In this document: piece by piece, positions 9,392 through 17,846 of the stretch
How the letters are laid out: each line of letters opens with the position of its first letter
Position numbering within the stretch: the first letter of the stretch is position 1
Source: Candidatus Woesebacteria bacterium GW2011_GWA1_38_8
Lineage (GTDB): Bacteria; Patescibacteriota; Microgenomatia; UBA8517
Direction: 5' to 3'
Length of the DNA: 34,749 bases
Assembly (NCBI GenBank): GCA_000993025.1
Contig: LBVJ01000002.1
Coordinates: 1-34,749 of the forward strand
Made by a program: the position numbers and the translations under genes
Notes under the pieces: model-generated
The model's input: the letters and a program-made list of their open reading frames with translations, nothing else
What the model was told of the DNA's origin: nothing
The model's database searches: none

Positions 9392-10506
9392 ATCCTCACA
9401 GGCATTATAAGATGAAGATAGTCTTTATCCCCCGCATCCAAAAACACTCCCGGGGAATTCGGGTCAGTAAACATTATATCGACACTATCCCCTTCTACGG
9501 AATTTACAAAATCTTCCAAATACTTATAGTTGAAGGCTATCACAAACTCCCCTTTTTCACCGAATACTTCTTTATCTTCCGCTTCAACCTTGACGTCTAT
9601 CGAATTCTCCTGACTTCCCGATTGTGAGCTTTCAGCCAAAAGCTTTAGTGAGTTTTTCCCGACCGCAAATTTAACGATGTTGGACGAGTCCCTTGCAAAT
9701 ACCGATGCAAGTTTCACTGCCTGCATAAGATCACCTCTCCCAACATTGATCTTGATATTATGGCTTTTCGGGATTATCTTCTCATAGTCCGGGAAATCTC
9801 CTTCAATAACTCTCGAAGACAAAAATACAGAGTCTGTTTGGAAAACTACCTGGCTGTCTTCTTTTTTAAGGTCAAGAAGTATATTCTCCCCCTTTGCAAG
9901 TTTCCCAAGTTCTATAACAATACCCTTCGGCAGTATCATTTTGACCTCATTTCCGGTTTTTTTCAATAAAATTTTCTTTGACAGTCTGAATCCGTCGGTT
10001 GCAACAAAAGTTATACTGTCTTTTGAAATTTCAACAAGAACACCTGTCAAAGTAGGTCTTGTTTCATCTAAAGACACACTGAAAAGTATCTTTGGAAGAG
10101 TACTTGTTAATGTTTGGGAATCGATACTAAGTGACTCTTTTGAGACAGATTCCGGAACGGATGGAAAATCGGATGCATTCATACCGGAAACTCTGGAAGA
10201 AAAATTACCGCTTTTAATTAACATTTGCTCTTTTTCGCTTTCCACCTCAACAGTGTCAGATCCTAGATTCGATACTACTTCATATAAAAGTTTTGCGGGA
10301 ACTGTTATGGATCCGTCAATCGAATCTTTGACAACGGTAGAAAGAAGCACTGACATTTCAAGATTTGTTGAAGAAAGAAATAACTTACCTTCTTTAACGT
10401 TTAAACAAATGTTACCTAGAACAGGAAGCTGTGCTTTGGATGTGGTAAACCTTAAAGCGATCGACAAACCTTCAGAAAATTTCTTTTGAAAGACTGTGAA
10501 TTTCAT
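9388..10506 (-). CDS. dnaN: DNA polymerase III beta subunit (sliding clamp)
   Basis: MKFTVFQKKFSEGLSIALRFTTSKAQLPVLGNI...LIMPVRI C-terminus; next to oriC/dnaA. Start trimmed to MKFT from the ORF-track MFILFTMKFT. Confidence 0.95.
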   Translation of the reverse strand: MKFTVFQKKFSEGLSIALRFTTSKAQLPVLGNICLNVKEGKLFLSSTNLEMSVLLSTVVKDSIDGSITVPAKLLYEVVSNLGSDTVEVESEKEQMLIKSGNFSSRVSGMNASDFPSVPESVSKESLSIDSQTLTSTLPKILFSVSLDETRPTLTGVLVEISKDSITFVATDGFRLSKKILLKKTGNEVKMILPKGIVIELGKLAKGENILLDLKKEDSQVVFQTDSVFLSSRVIEGDFPDYEKIIPKSHNIKINVGRGDLMQAVKLASVFARDSSNIVKFAVGKNSLKLLAESSQSGSQENSIDVKVEAEDKEVFGEKGEFVIAFNYKYLEDFVNSVEGDSVDIMFTDPNSPGVFLDAGDKDYLHLIMPVRI

Positions 10507-10609
10507 TGTGAAGAGTATAAACAATTATTGTTTGATTTCCAATTACCATTTATTTATTATTTCTTTTTTTAGTTCTTTTGACTATTACCTATATATATTA
10601 TTAATAAAC

Positions 10610-10627
10610 TAGTAGTAATAGTAGTAG
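10610..10627 (+). promoter_or_regulatory. DnaA-trio-like element (TAG TAG TAA TAG TAG TAG)
   Basis: Direct reading; followed by GGGG and DnaA box TGTGGACAA, the architecture of the bacterial basal unwinding system. Confidence 0.75.
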
Positions 10628-10631
10628 GGGG

Positions 10632-10640
10632 TGTGGACAA
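10632..10640 (+). promoter_or_regulatory. DnaA box TGTGGACAA
   Basis: 8/9 match to TGTGGATAA. Confidence 0.75.
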
Positions 10641-10698
10641 GTGGATAGATAAGCGTAAACAGGCATAATGATAATTGTTTATACTGAGCTTGACGAAT

Positions 10699-10707
10699 TG
10701 TGGATAA
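10699..10707 (+). promoter_or_regulatory. DnaA box TGTGGATAA
   Basis: Exact match. Confidence 0.88.
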
Positions 10708-10710
10708 AAA

Positions 10711-10719
10711 TGTGGACAA
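10711..10719 (+). promoter_or_regulatory. DnaA box TGTGGACAA
   Basis: 8/9 match. Confidence 0.75.
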
Positions 10720-10731
10720 ACTTTGAAATAT

Positions 10732-10740
10732 TGTGGATAA
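10732..10740 (+). promoter_or_regulatory. DnaA box TGTGGATAA
   Basis: Exact match. Confidence 0.88.
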
Positions 10741-10764
10741 GTGGAAGAATCGTAATTCTTATCC

Positions 10765-12141
10765 TCATAGCACATTTTTTATCCCCCGGATATCCTCACG
10801 TATCTGCACATTGTTTGAAGCCATTTGCGTTATTTTATCCACCGCGTGCATGACTGTGGTATGGTCTCTGCCTCCGACAAGTCTTCCTACTTCCTGATAA
10901 GGAAGAGATAGCTGTGTCCGAAGCAGATACATTAAAAGCTGCCGCGGTTGAGCAAATTGTTTTACTCTGCTTTCACCAAGCAACTGTTTTTTGCCCAGAG
11001 AGTAGTATTTTTGAACAGCGGTCATAATATCATTGGGAGAGGCTTTGATCTTTAAGTTTATCTGGTCATCCCCTTTTCCTATCAGGTTTTCTATCAGACT
11101 TTCGTTTAAGACGCTTTTTTTGAGGTTGATCTCTGAAAGTATTCTTATCAAAAGCCCCTCAATTTTTCGCGGTGTATCAATATTTCCCGCGATCAAATGG
11201 ATCAGATTATCGGGCAGGTCAACACCCCTTTGTTTTGATTTGATCTCTACAATGGCGCACCGAAGTTCAAAATCGGGTGGCGCAATGTCAACTATAAGTC
11301 CCGCCTCAAAACGGCTTCTTAAACGCTCTTCAAGTTTTTGTATCTCCGAGGGTGGCTGGTCGGAAGTAAGAATGATTTGTGACCCCGAAGACACAAGTGC
11401 ATTAAATGTATGAAAAAATTCTTCCTGTACGGAATCTTTACCTGCAATAAATTGAATATCGTCAATAAGAAGTATTTCCAGTTTTCTGTATTTATCGCGA
11501 AAACTTTGGGTTGTTTTATTTCTTATTCCCTCGACGATATCGTTTGTAAAATCTTCTCCGGTGCAGAAGAACACTTTTGACTCAGCCTCTTTTTCGATGG
11601 CGGAGTGTCCGATAGCTGTCATTAAGTGGGTTTTTCCTATACCTACTCCTCCCCAGATAAAAAGCGGATTATATGCCCCTCCGGGATTTTTGGAGACCGC
11701 TTCAGCCGCAGCCCATGCCATTTGATTTGAAGAAGATACGGCAAAATTATTAAAAGTATAGGAAGGTCTCAGTTTTGCTCTTGAAATGGACATGTTTAAT
11801 CTTTCATGATCTACTTTATCTTTCTCGAACAGAGGGGCAATGGTTTCACTGTTAATTTTTATTTCAGAAGCAGTTTTTTGCTTCACCGAGAATATGAGAT
11901 CGCAATGAGTCTTGAGATATTCATTAAGTGAATTTTGAATAAGTCCAAAATAGCGTGTTTCCAGAGTAGATTTTGCAAAAAGTGTCGGACAGCCTACATC
12001 AGCGCTATATCTGTCCCCCAATTTATTTAGCGCAGCAAGGTGTGTTTGCGAAAACCATGTTGAGAAGATTGCGCTTGAAACATTGAGCTTGATGCTTTCA
12101 CAAACATCGTTCCAAAGTCTTGTTTTATCTATATCTTCCAT
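10765..12141 (-). CDS. dnaA: Chromosomal replication initiator protein DnaA
   Basis: Walker A GGVGIGKTHLMTAIGH, LLIDDIQF, C-terminal domain IV VGGRDHTTVMHAVDKI. Confidence 0.97.
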   Translation of the reverse strand: MEDIDKTRLWNDVCESIKLNVSSAIFSTWFSQTHLAALNKLGDRYSADVGCPTLFAKSTLETRYFGLIQNSLNEYLKTHCDLIFSVKQKTASEIKINSETIAPLFEKDKVDHERLNMSISRAKLRPSYTFNNFAVSSSNQMAWAAAEAVSKNPGGAYNPLFIWGGVGIGKTHLMTAIGHSAIEKEAESKVFFCTGEDFTNDIVEGIRNKTTQSFRDKYRKLEILLIDDIQFIAGKDSVQEEFFHTFNALVSSGSQIILTSDQPPSEIQKLEERLRSRFEAGLIVDIAPPDFELRCAIVEIKSKQRGVDLPDNLIHLIAGNIDTPRKIEGLLIRILSEINLKKSVLNESLIENLIGKGDDQINLKIKASPNDIMTAVQKYYSLGKKQLLGESRVKQFAQPRQLLMYLLRTQLSLPYQEVGRLVGGRDHTTVMHAVDKITQMASNNVQIREDIRGIKNVL

Positions 12142-12335
12142 AGTAGATGATTAAATTGATCAAAAGAGTAACATACAAAAAACAGTTTGGTGTGCAAAGC
12201 AATGAGGCAGATAAACTAGTCCAAAACAGTGTTGGTGTCGTTGCGACCGAGATCGACCCGGGAGACATTTTCTTTGCGACAACAAACAAAATTCTAAAGA
12301 AAAACATTACCCTACCAGAACTACTTTTTATAGAG

Positions 12336-12344
12336 TTATCCACA
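12336..12344 (-). promoter_or_regulatory. DnaA box (TTATCCACA on + strand) upstream of dnaA
   Basis: Exact match in the dnaA-rpmH intergenic region; possible dnaA autoregulation site. Confidence 0.7.
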
Positions 12345-12472
12345 ATTAGTCAACCCCAAAAAAGAACGAAACCCGGGAAATTTCCAATTTCTGATTGCTC
12401 TAAGTGCTTAAACAATTCTCAATATCCAAAACTCCCCCTTAACTTACGCTCGGCTTTTGATATAATAATTGT

Positions 12473-12613
12473 ATGTCCACGAAACGAACATATCAGCCGT
12501 CAAAAAGAAAAAGAATAAGAAAACTTGGTTATAGAAAAAGATCAAGTACGGTCAAAAGCAGAAAAATACTCAAAAGAAGAATAACCGCCGGACGAAAGAG
12601 GATTGCGATTTAG
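12473..12613 (+). CDS. rpmH: 50S ribosomal protein L34 (46 aa)
   Basis: Translated by hand: [46 protein letters not shown]. Too short for the ORF track; between dnaA and rnpA. Confidence 0.95.
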   Translation: MSTKRTYQPSKRKRIRKLGYRKRSSTVKSRKILKRRITAGRKRIAI

Positions 12614-12619
12614 GTTCAT

Positions 12620-12979
12620 ATGTTTGCAAAAAAGTTCTCCATTCCAAAGCGTGAATTTACAAAAATTAAGAAAAACCCCATCCTTTTTCATAGTTCTACT
12701 TTTTCTGTATTACTAAGTAGAAGGGAAGATGTAGGCAATCCTCGTTTTGCAGTTGTCATATCGAATAAGGTGTCAAAACTTTCTACACATAGAAACAGGA
12801 TCAGAAGGGCAGTAAGAGATGCTTTAAGAAGAAATTGGAAGAAGGTTAATAATGATTTGGATATGGTTTTTCTGATCAAACCGGGAGTGGAAAAAAAACC
12901 TGTTACAGATATTATGAAAGAGATCGAGGTATTTCTGAATAAAAAAGAATATGAAGCAAAAGTCGGCAAGGTCAAGTAA
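12620..12979 (+). CDS. rnpA: Ribonuclease P protein component
   Basis: [30 protein letters not shown] motif; synteny after rpmH. Confidence 0.93.
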   Translation: MFAKKFSIPKREFTKIKKNPILFHSSTFSVLLSRREDVGNPRFAVVISNKVSKLSTHRNRIRRAVRDALRRNWKKVNNDLDMVFLIKPGVEKKPVTDIMKEIEVFLNKKEYEAKVGKVK

Positions 12980-13184
12980 CGTTTTTTTTAATTGCTACAA
13001 AGGTTTTATATCTCCCCTCCTCGCAACATTTTTTAAAGGTGGCTGTCGTTTTGAGCCAACCTGTTCTGAATATTGCGATCAGGCAATTAATAAATACGGG
13101 TTAACAAAAGGTGTGTACCTATCAATAATAAGAGTATTGCGTTGCAATCCCCTTTCCAAACATCCCCGCAACTATCCCGTTTGA
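12951..13184 (+). CDS. yidD: Membrane protein insertion efficiency factor YidD
   Basis: [10 protein letters not shown]...[21 protein letters not shown]...[12 protein letters not shown]; overlaps the rnpA 3' end. Confidence 0.93.
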   Translation: MKQKSARSSNVFFNCYKGFISPLLATFFKGGCRFEPTCSEYCDQAINKYGLTKGVYLSIIRVLRCNPLSKHPRNYPV

Positions 13185-13274
13185 CCAGCAAATTTATTTT
13201 ATAATGCAAATATATTTATCAAGAAATCTCTCCTCTTGAGTAATGAAGTGATTATCTTTACAATAACTAGGGCT

Positions 13275-14087
13275 ATGAATATTTTTGAAACACTTCTTCT
13301 TCAACCGCTTGCCAGCGGACTGATCATTTTTTATAGATTGATGGGAAACAATATGGGTTTGGCTATTATCGGATTTACTGTATTTTTGAAAATTGTACTA
13401 AACCCCCTGACAAAACCATATATGGAATCAATGAAAAAAATGAAAGACCTCTCCCCTGCTCTCAACAAGATCAAGGAAAGACACAAGGGCGACAAGGTCA
13501 AGTTGGCCCAAGCCCAAGCAGAACTCTATAAACAGAACAAAGTTAATCCTGGGTCCGGATGCCTTCCTTATCTTCTGCAAATAGTAATTTTAATTGCCTT
13601 TTTTAATGTATTTTCAAGAACTCTTTATCAAAATGTCGACACCGTTGAAAGTTTTAATAAGCTGGTTTATCCCGGATTGAGGATTATTAACGGTGAGGGT
13701 ATAAATACGAAATTCTTGTATATGGACATTAAAACACCCGATACGATCAATATTCCGGGTTTGCCCTTTAGTATTCCGGGACCTCTTCTTATCGCAGCTG
13801 CACTGATCCAGTTCCTTTCGGCAAAAATAAGCGCGCCTTTTGTAAAAGAGGAAGAAAAGATTGCTAAAAAAACAAAAAGCGACGTTGACGATATGCAGGT
13901 GGCTATGCAGAAAAATATGATATATATGTTTCCTTTAATGACGCTTGTTATCGGTTATCAATTCCCATCGGGACTTGCTTTGTACTGGTTAATGTTCTCA
14001 TTGACCCAAACTGTTCAACAGGTAATGTCTCAGGGTTGGGGAGGGCTTTCCCCTTTCGTAAAACGGATTGGTCTGGTAAAATCGTAA
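13275..14087 (+). CDS. yidC: Membrane protein insertase YidC/Oxa1 family
   Basis: KPYMESMKKMKDLSPALNKIKERHKGDKVKLAQAQAELYKQNKVNPGSGCLPYLLQ. Start placed at MNIFETLLLQP, 13 codons inside the track ORF (13236). Confidence 0.93.
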   Translation: MNIFETLLLQPLASGLIIFYRLMGNNMGLAIIGFTVFLKIVLNPLTKPYMESMKKMKDLSPALNKIKERHKGDKVKLAQAQAELYKQNKVNPGSGCLPYLLQIVILIAFFNVFSRTLYQNVDTVESFNKLVYPGLRIINGEGINTKFLYMDIKTPDTINIPGLPFSIPGPLLIAAALIQFLSAKISAPFVKEEEKIAKKTKSDVDDMQVAMQKNMIYMFPLMTLVIGYQFPSGLALYWLMFSLTQTVQQVMSQGWGGLSPFVKRIGLVKS

Positions 14088-14094
14088 AACAAAT

Positions 14095-14568
14095 ATGGCA
14101 ACGAAGAAAAAATCTTCAACAGATAAAATTATTCAGGAAATTGCTGAGGAGATTCTGAAACTGATGGATCTGACTTGTGAAATTAAGATTAGCTATGACA
14201 AGTCTACGCAAGTTTATCTTCTTGATATTTCTGCCGGGGAAGAAGCGGGACTATTAATAGGCAAAAAGGGAGAAACGATAGATGCTATTCAGGTGGTGAT
14301 CAACATGATCCTTAGACAAAAAACAGGAGAATGGTTGAGGGTGGTTGTAAACGTTGCAGATTTCAGAGAAAAAGAAATATCAAGAATGAAAGAACTAGCT
14401 GAGCAGACGGCACAACGCGTAAGAGAGACGGGTGAACAGCAGAATCTTTACAATCTGACGCCGTCACAGAGGCGCATCGTTCATATGTCTCTTTCTGAAG
14501 AAAAAGATATTCAGACAGAGTCCGTCGGAGAAGGACTATCGCGATATCTTGTTGTATCAAAAAAGTAA
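14095..14568 (+). CDS. jag: Jag/KhpB-like KH-R3H RNA-binding protein
   Basis: GLLIGKKGETIDAIQVVINM (KH) and LTPSQRRIVHMSLSEEKDIQTESVGEGLSRYLVV (R3H); synteny after yidC. Confidence 0.9.
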   Translation: MATKKKSSTDKIIQEIAEEILKLMDLTCEIKISYDKSTQVYLLDISAGEEAGLLIGKKGETIDAIQVVINMILRQKTGEWLRVVVNVADFREKEISRMKELAEQTAQRVRETGEQQNLYNLTPSQRRIVHMSLSEEKDIQTESVGEGLSRYLVVSKK

Positions 14569-14573
14569 TTTTT

Positions 14574-14999
14574 ATGCCTCACTATTCCGTCCTTGAAGTG
14601 TTTACCGACGGGGGTTCGAGGGGAAATCCCGGACCGGGAGCATCTTCATTTATTGCATATAAGGATAATTCGAAATTATACGAGCACTCATATTTTTTAA
14701 AAAATACTACCAACAACATTGCCGAATATTTTGCTCTTTTAATGGCTGTTTATTGGTTAACAAAAAATGTTGACTTAAAAAATATTTCCAAGTGCACCTT
14801 CCACCTCGATTCTGAATTGGTCGTAAAACAAATGACTGGGGAATATAAAATTAAGAATCAAAAACTAAAAGAAATTGCAATAGAGATAAAAAAACTGTTA
14901 CCGCTCTTTGGAGACAACTACAATTTTGTACACATCAACAGAGAAAAGAACGTCGAAGCAGATCTTTTGGTTAATAAGGAAATTGATGAAAACATCTAA
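14574..14999 (+). CDS. Ribonuclease HI family protein
   Basis: FTDGGSRGNPGPGASSF, NIAEYFALLMAV, FHLDSELVVKQMTGEYKIKN motifs. Confidence 0.88.
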   Translation: MPHYSVLEVFTDGGSRGNPGPGASSFIAYKDNSKLYEHSYFLKNTTNNIAEYFALLMAVYWLTKNVDLKNISKCTFHLDSELVVKQMTGEYKIKNQKLKEIAIEIKKLLPLFGDNYNFVHINREKNVEADLLVNKEIDENI

Positions 15000-15187
15000 A
15001 GTTTCACGTCCCCTTTTAAAATACTATGTACCGCTTCACCTGAAACTTCTTTAGTAAACAATTATAATTATTTTAATTTCGATATAAATTTTCCTGGTTA
15101 TTAAGATAAAATTATTATGCCGACCATATTAATAAGTTTTTTCACCTAACACATAATATTTATTAGGGACTATTTTGAAGTATTTAC

Positions 15188-17146
15188 ATGAGAAATCTTA
15201 CAATCGCAATTAAAGACGTTAGGTATTCGATAGTTGTTTATTCAAACAATACGGTTCTAATAAAAACTCTTGAAAATTATTACGCTAATAAAAATATTGG
15301 CATAATCATCAGGGACAAAATTAAAAAAAATGGCAGGAATTTATCTTCATATAATAATAACTACGAAAACAATATTAAATCAATAATCGACCTTGCAGAC
15401 GAAAATGTTAGTTACTTATCTATATCCCGAATGCCTAAAGAACTTCTTAAAAATACCGTGTTTATTTTAATGGGCTCAATAAAAAATATTTCACAAGCAA
15501 GGAAACTTCACAATTTATATACACACGTGTATTTTGTAGACATCCTATCGAAAAAAGCGGCAGTAGAGCTGTCTGCACATCTGGAAGACCATTTAATGAA
15601 CAATAAACCATTCCGTGTGGTTTTGACGGATGGCAAAAACAGAAATTATAAAAGTAATAAAATTATTTATTTTCCTGCATCTATATTTTTTATAATTATC
15701 ATGCTGCCTTATGTTTTTGTACTCTGTTCATTTTTATATAACAGGCTATTAATGGAAACAAAAATATACTATCAAAGCAAAATTAACACGGTATTATTTT
15801 TGGCAGACAAAGGTTTTTTGATGAACAGCAAAATAAGTGCTTTCGCGAAAATATATAATCAAGTAGAGTTGGGATACTTGCTTTATGGGAAGGCTTTTTC
15901 TTACCACGAAAAAATTAAGGAAGACTCCACCACAAATCTAAAAAATATAAAAGAATTGGCCGACCTTCATACGGAAAGCAGACAGGTAATAAACAGCCTG
16001 GTCGATAACGGCACCAAAACCAATAACGAAGATCGTTCGGGTTTTATAGACACAAAAGATAAAACAAACACACTGGCCATACTGGATATTAAGTCGAGAT
16101 TTGTAACGAAGGTGACAGATCTTTTACAAACAGTAAACGCCGAAGAAGGACACTTGTTGTTCATTATTCAGGACGGTGAAGCCTCAACGCCAACGGGGGG
16201 ATCGGTAGATATGGTTTATGTAATTGATATTAAAAGCCAAAAATGGGAATTAGTCGAGACGTTTGACAGAGAGACTTTAAAAAAGATGTTTAAGGGAAAA
16301 CTTACTAATACAAACCTTATTCCCGAAAAAGAAAACCTTATCATTTTTGACAGATCATATAACATCCGGGAAAAATATCTAAATTATAAAACGATCTTTA
16401 AAGAAATATTTAATTATGAAATATTAGGCATTATTACTATAGAAAACAATTCAGCCAAAGAAATTGAAAGATATAATACTTTCTTTCGGGACGAAAACCC
16501 ATCAACAACAAACTTGATAGATGTTTATAAAAATATTTACGAAATGATAAAAAGTATGCAGATAAACATTTACTTGACCGACTCGAAAGGAAATGTTTTT
16601 ATTAATGAATTCTTGACCGAAAATGGTGATTATGACACCAAAGGTTGTTACGGGTACAAGATCGAGATTGGAAATTATTCGGAAGATAAGAACGGCAGCG
16701 GTTCACACTTTAAATTATCAGTAAACGAGCAAAGTGGGGGATCATTAAGTCTGAAATTATCTATCGCGAACAATGCGGAGAAAGAAGATTTTGTCATCAC
16801 TTCTAATAATGGTTTAGTCCTAAACAGTATAAGCAAAACTCTTAAAACAACAGTTGTTGAATATAACGAAAACACAATCCGATTAGCGCTCAGAACAGAA
16901 GGTGATATTAATAGTGAACGCTCAATCGAATATCTTTTGCCAATATCCGGGTGTGCTGATGGTTATGGAGTTGATTTGATAAAAACATCAGGTACGAGTG
17001 AACTATTTGTTGATTATGATATAAAAACAAACGGAACAAAATATCTTTATCTCAACAAAAACTTGACCGGACACGGTAATAGATTCTATAATAGCAAGTT
17101 GGTCAAAATAATAGATGAACTATCTTTTAGATTTGTGGGGAATTAG
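15188..17146 (+). CDS. Membrane protein with DUF4012-like region
   Basis: TM IIYFPASIFFIIIMLPYVFVLCSFLY; TDLLQTVNAEEGHLLFIIQDGEASTPTGGSVDMVYVIDIKSQKWEL resembles the DUF4012 core (LLFQNNAELRPTGGF...). Confidence 0.6.
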   Translation: MRNLTIAIKDVRYSIVVYSNNTVLIKTLENYYANKNIGIIIRDKIKKNGRNLSSYNNNYENNIKSIIDLADENVSYLSISRMPKELLKNTVFILMGSIKNISQARKLHNLYTHVYFVDILSKKAAVELSAHLEDHLMNNKPFRVVLTDGKNRNYKSNKIIYFPASIFFIIIMLPYVFVLCSFLYNRLLMETKIYYQSKINTVLFLADKGFLMNSKISAFAKIYNQVELGYLLYGKAFSYHEKIKEDSTTNLKNIKELADLHTESRQVINSLVDNGTKTNNEDRSGFIDTKDKTNTLAILDIKSRFVTKVTDLLQTVNAEEGHLLFIIQDGEASTPTGGSVDMVYVIDIKSQKWELVETFDRETLKKMFKGKLTNTNLIPEKENLIIFDRSYNIREKYLNYKTIFKEIFNYEILGIITIENNSAKEIERYNTFFRDENPSTTNLIDVYKNIYEMIKSMQINIYLTDSKGNVFINEFLTENGDYDTKGCYGYKIEIGNYSEDKNGSGSHFKLSVNEQSGGSLSLKLSIANNAEKEDFVITSNNGLVLNSISKTLKTTVVEYNENTIRLALRTEGDINSERSIEYLLPISGCADGYGVDLIKTSGTSELFVDYDIKTNGTKYLYLNKNLTGHGNRFYNSKLVKIIDELSFRFVGN

Positions 17147-17149
17147 ATT

Positions 17150-17836
17150 ATGAAAAAGATCGAATTGAAAGCCGAAAAAAGGTCAATCGTTGGAAGAAAA
17201 GTTAAGAAGTTGCGCAGAGAGGGGAAGGTTCCGGCCAATTTGTATGGTTCGGGCTTCAAATCCATTTCTCTATTGGTTGATGCAAAAGAATTTTCTCTTG
17301 CTTATAAAGATGCCGGGGAAACTTCTGTTGTAGAGTTATTAGTAGAAAAAAACACTTATCCTGTCCTTATTCATCACACCCAACTCCATCCTGTAGACGA
17401 TAAACCTCTCCATATCGATTTTCTTAAAATAGATCTGAAAAAGAAGGTTACTGCAAACATTCCCTTGGAAATTGTGGGGGAGTCGCCTGCAGAGAAACAG
17501 GGGCTCGGTACCTTGGTTTCGTATATTGATGAAGTCGAAGTTGAAGCACTTCCCGGAGATCTTTTGGACAAAATTGAAGTCAATGTGGAATCGCTTATTG
17601 AGGCAGACCAAAGTCTTGCAATCAAAGACCTTGTTTATGATAAAAGTAAACTAACTGTCGCCAATGACCCTGAAACAATTGTTGTAAAGATCGAACTCCA
17701 GAAGGAAGAAGTCGTTGAAGTCGCGCCAGTTGCACCTGCTGAAGGTGAAACAGCACCGGCAGAAGGCGAAGACGGGAAGCCTGCAGGGGGTCAAGAAGAG
17801 TTTTCAGAAGAGGCAGAAAAAGAAACTGGTGCCTAG
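17150..17836 (+). CDS. rplY: 50S ribosomal protein L25 / general stress protein Ctc
   Basis: LKAEKRSIVGRKVKKLRREGKVPANLYGSGFKSISLLVDAKEF...PVLIHHTQLHPVDDKPLHIDFLKID; acidic C-terminal tail. Confidence 0.92.
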   Translation: MKKIELKAEKRSIVGRKVKKLRREGKVPANLYGSGFKSISLLVDAKEFSLAYKDAGETSVVELLVEKNTYPVLIHHTQLHPVDDKPLHIDFLKIDLKKKVTANIPLEIVGESPAEKQGLGTLVSYIDEVEVEALPGDLLDKIEVNVESLIEADQSLAIKDLVYDKSKLTVANDPETIVVKIELQKEEVVEVAPVAPAEGETAPAEGEDGKPAGGQEEFSEEAEKETGA

Positions 17837-17846
17837 TTACTGGTGA

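Larger units (their letters stand above)
10540..10745. other. oriC: Candidate chromosomal origin (oriC)
   Basis: dnaN-dnaA intergenic region with AT-rich stretch, TAG trinucleotide repeat, G-tract and several co-oriented DnaA boxes. Confidence 0.88.

Noticed and set aside
9941-10489. 182-aa + strand ORF antisense to dnaN
   Set aside because: Fully antisense to dnaN, which has strong family motifs; typical shadow ORF.
11033-11413. 126-aa + strand ORF antisense to dnaA
   Set aside because: Shadow ORF of the conserved dnaA AAA+ region.
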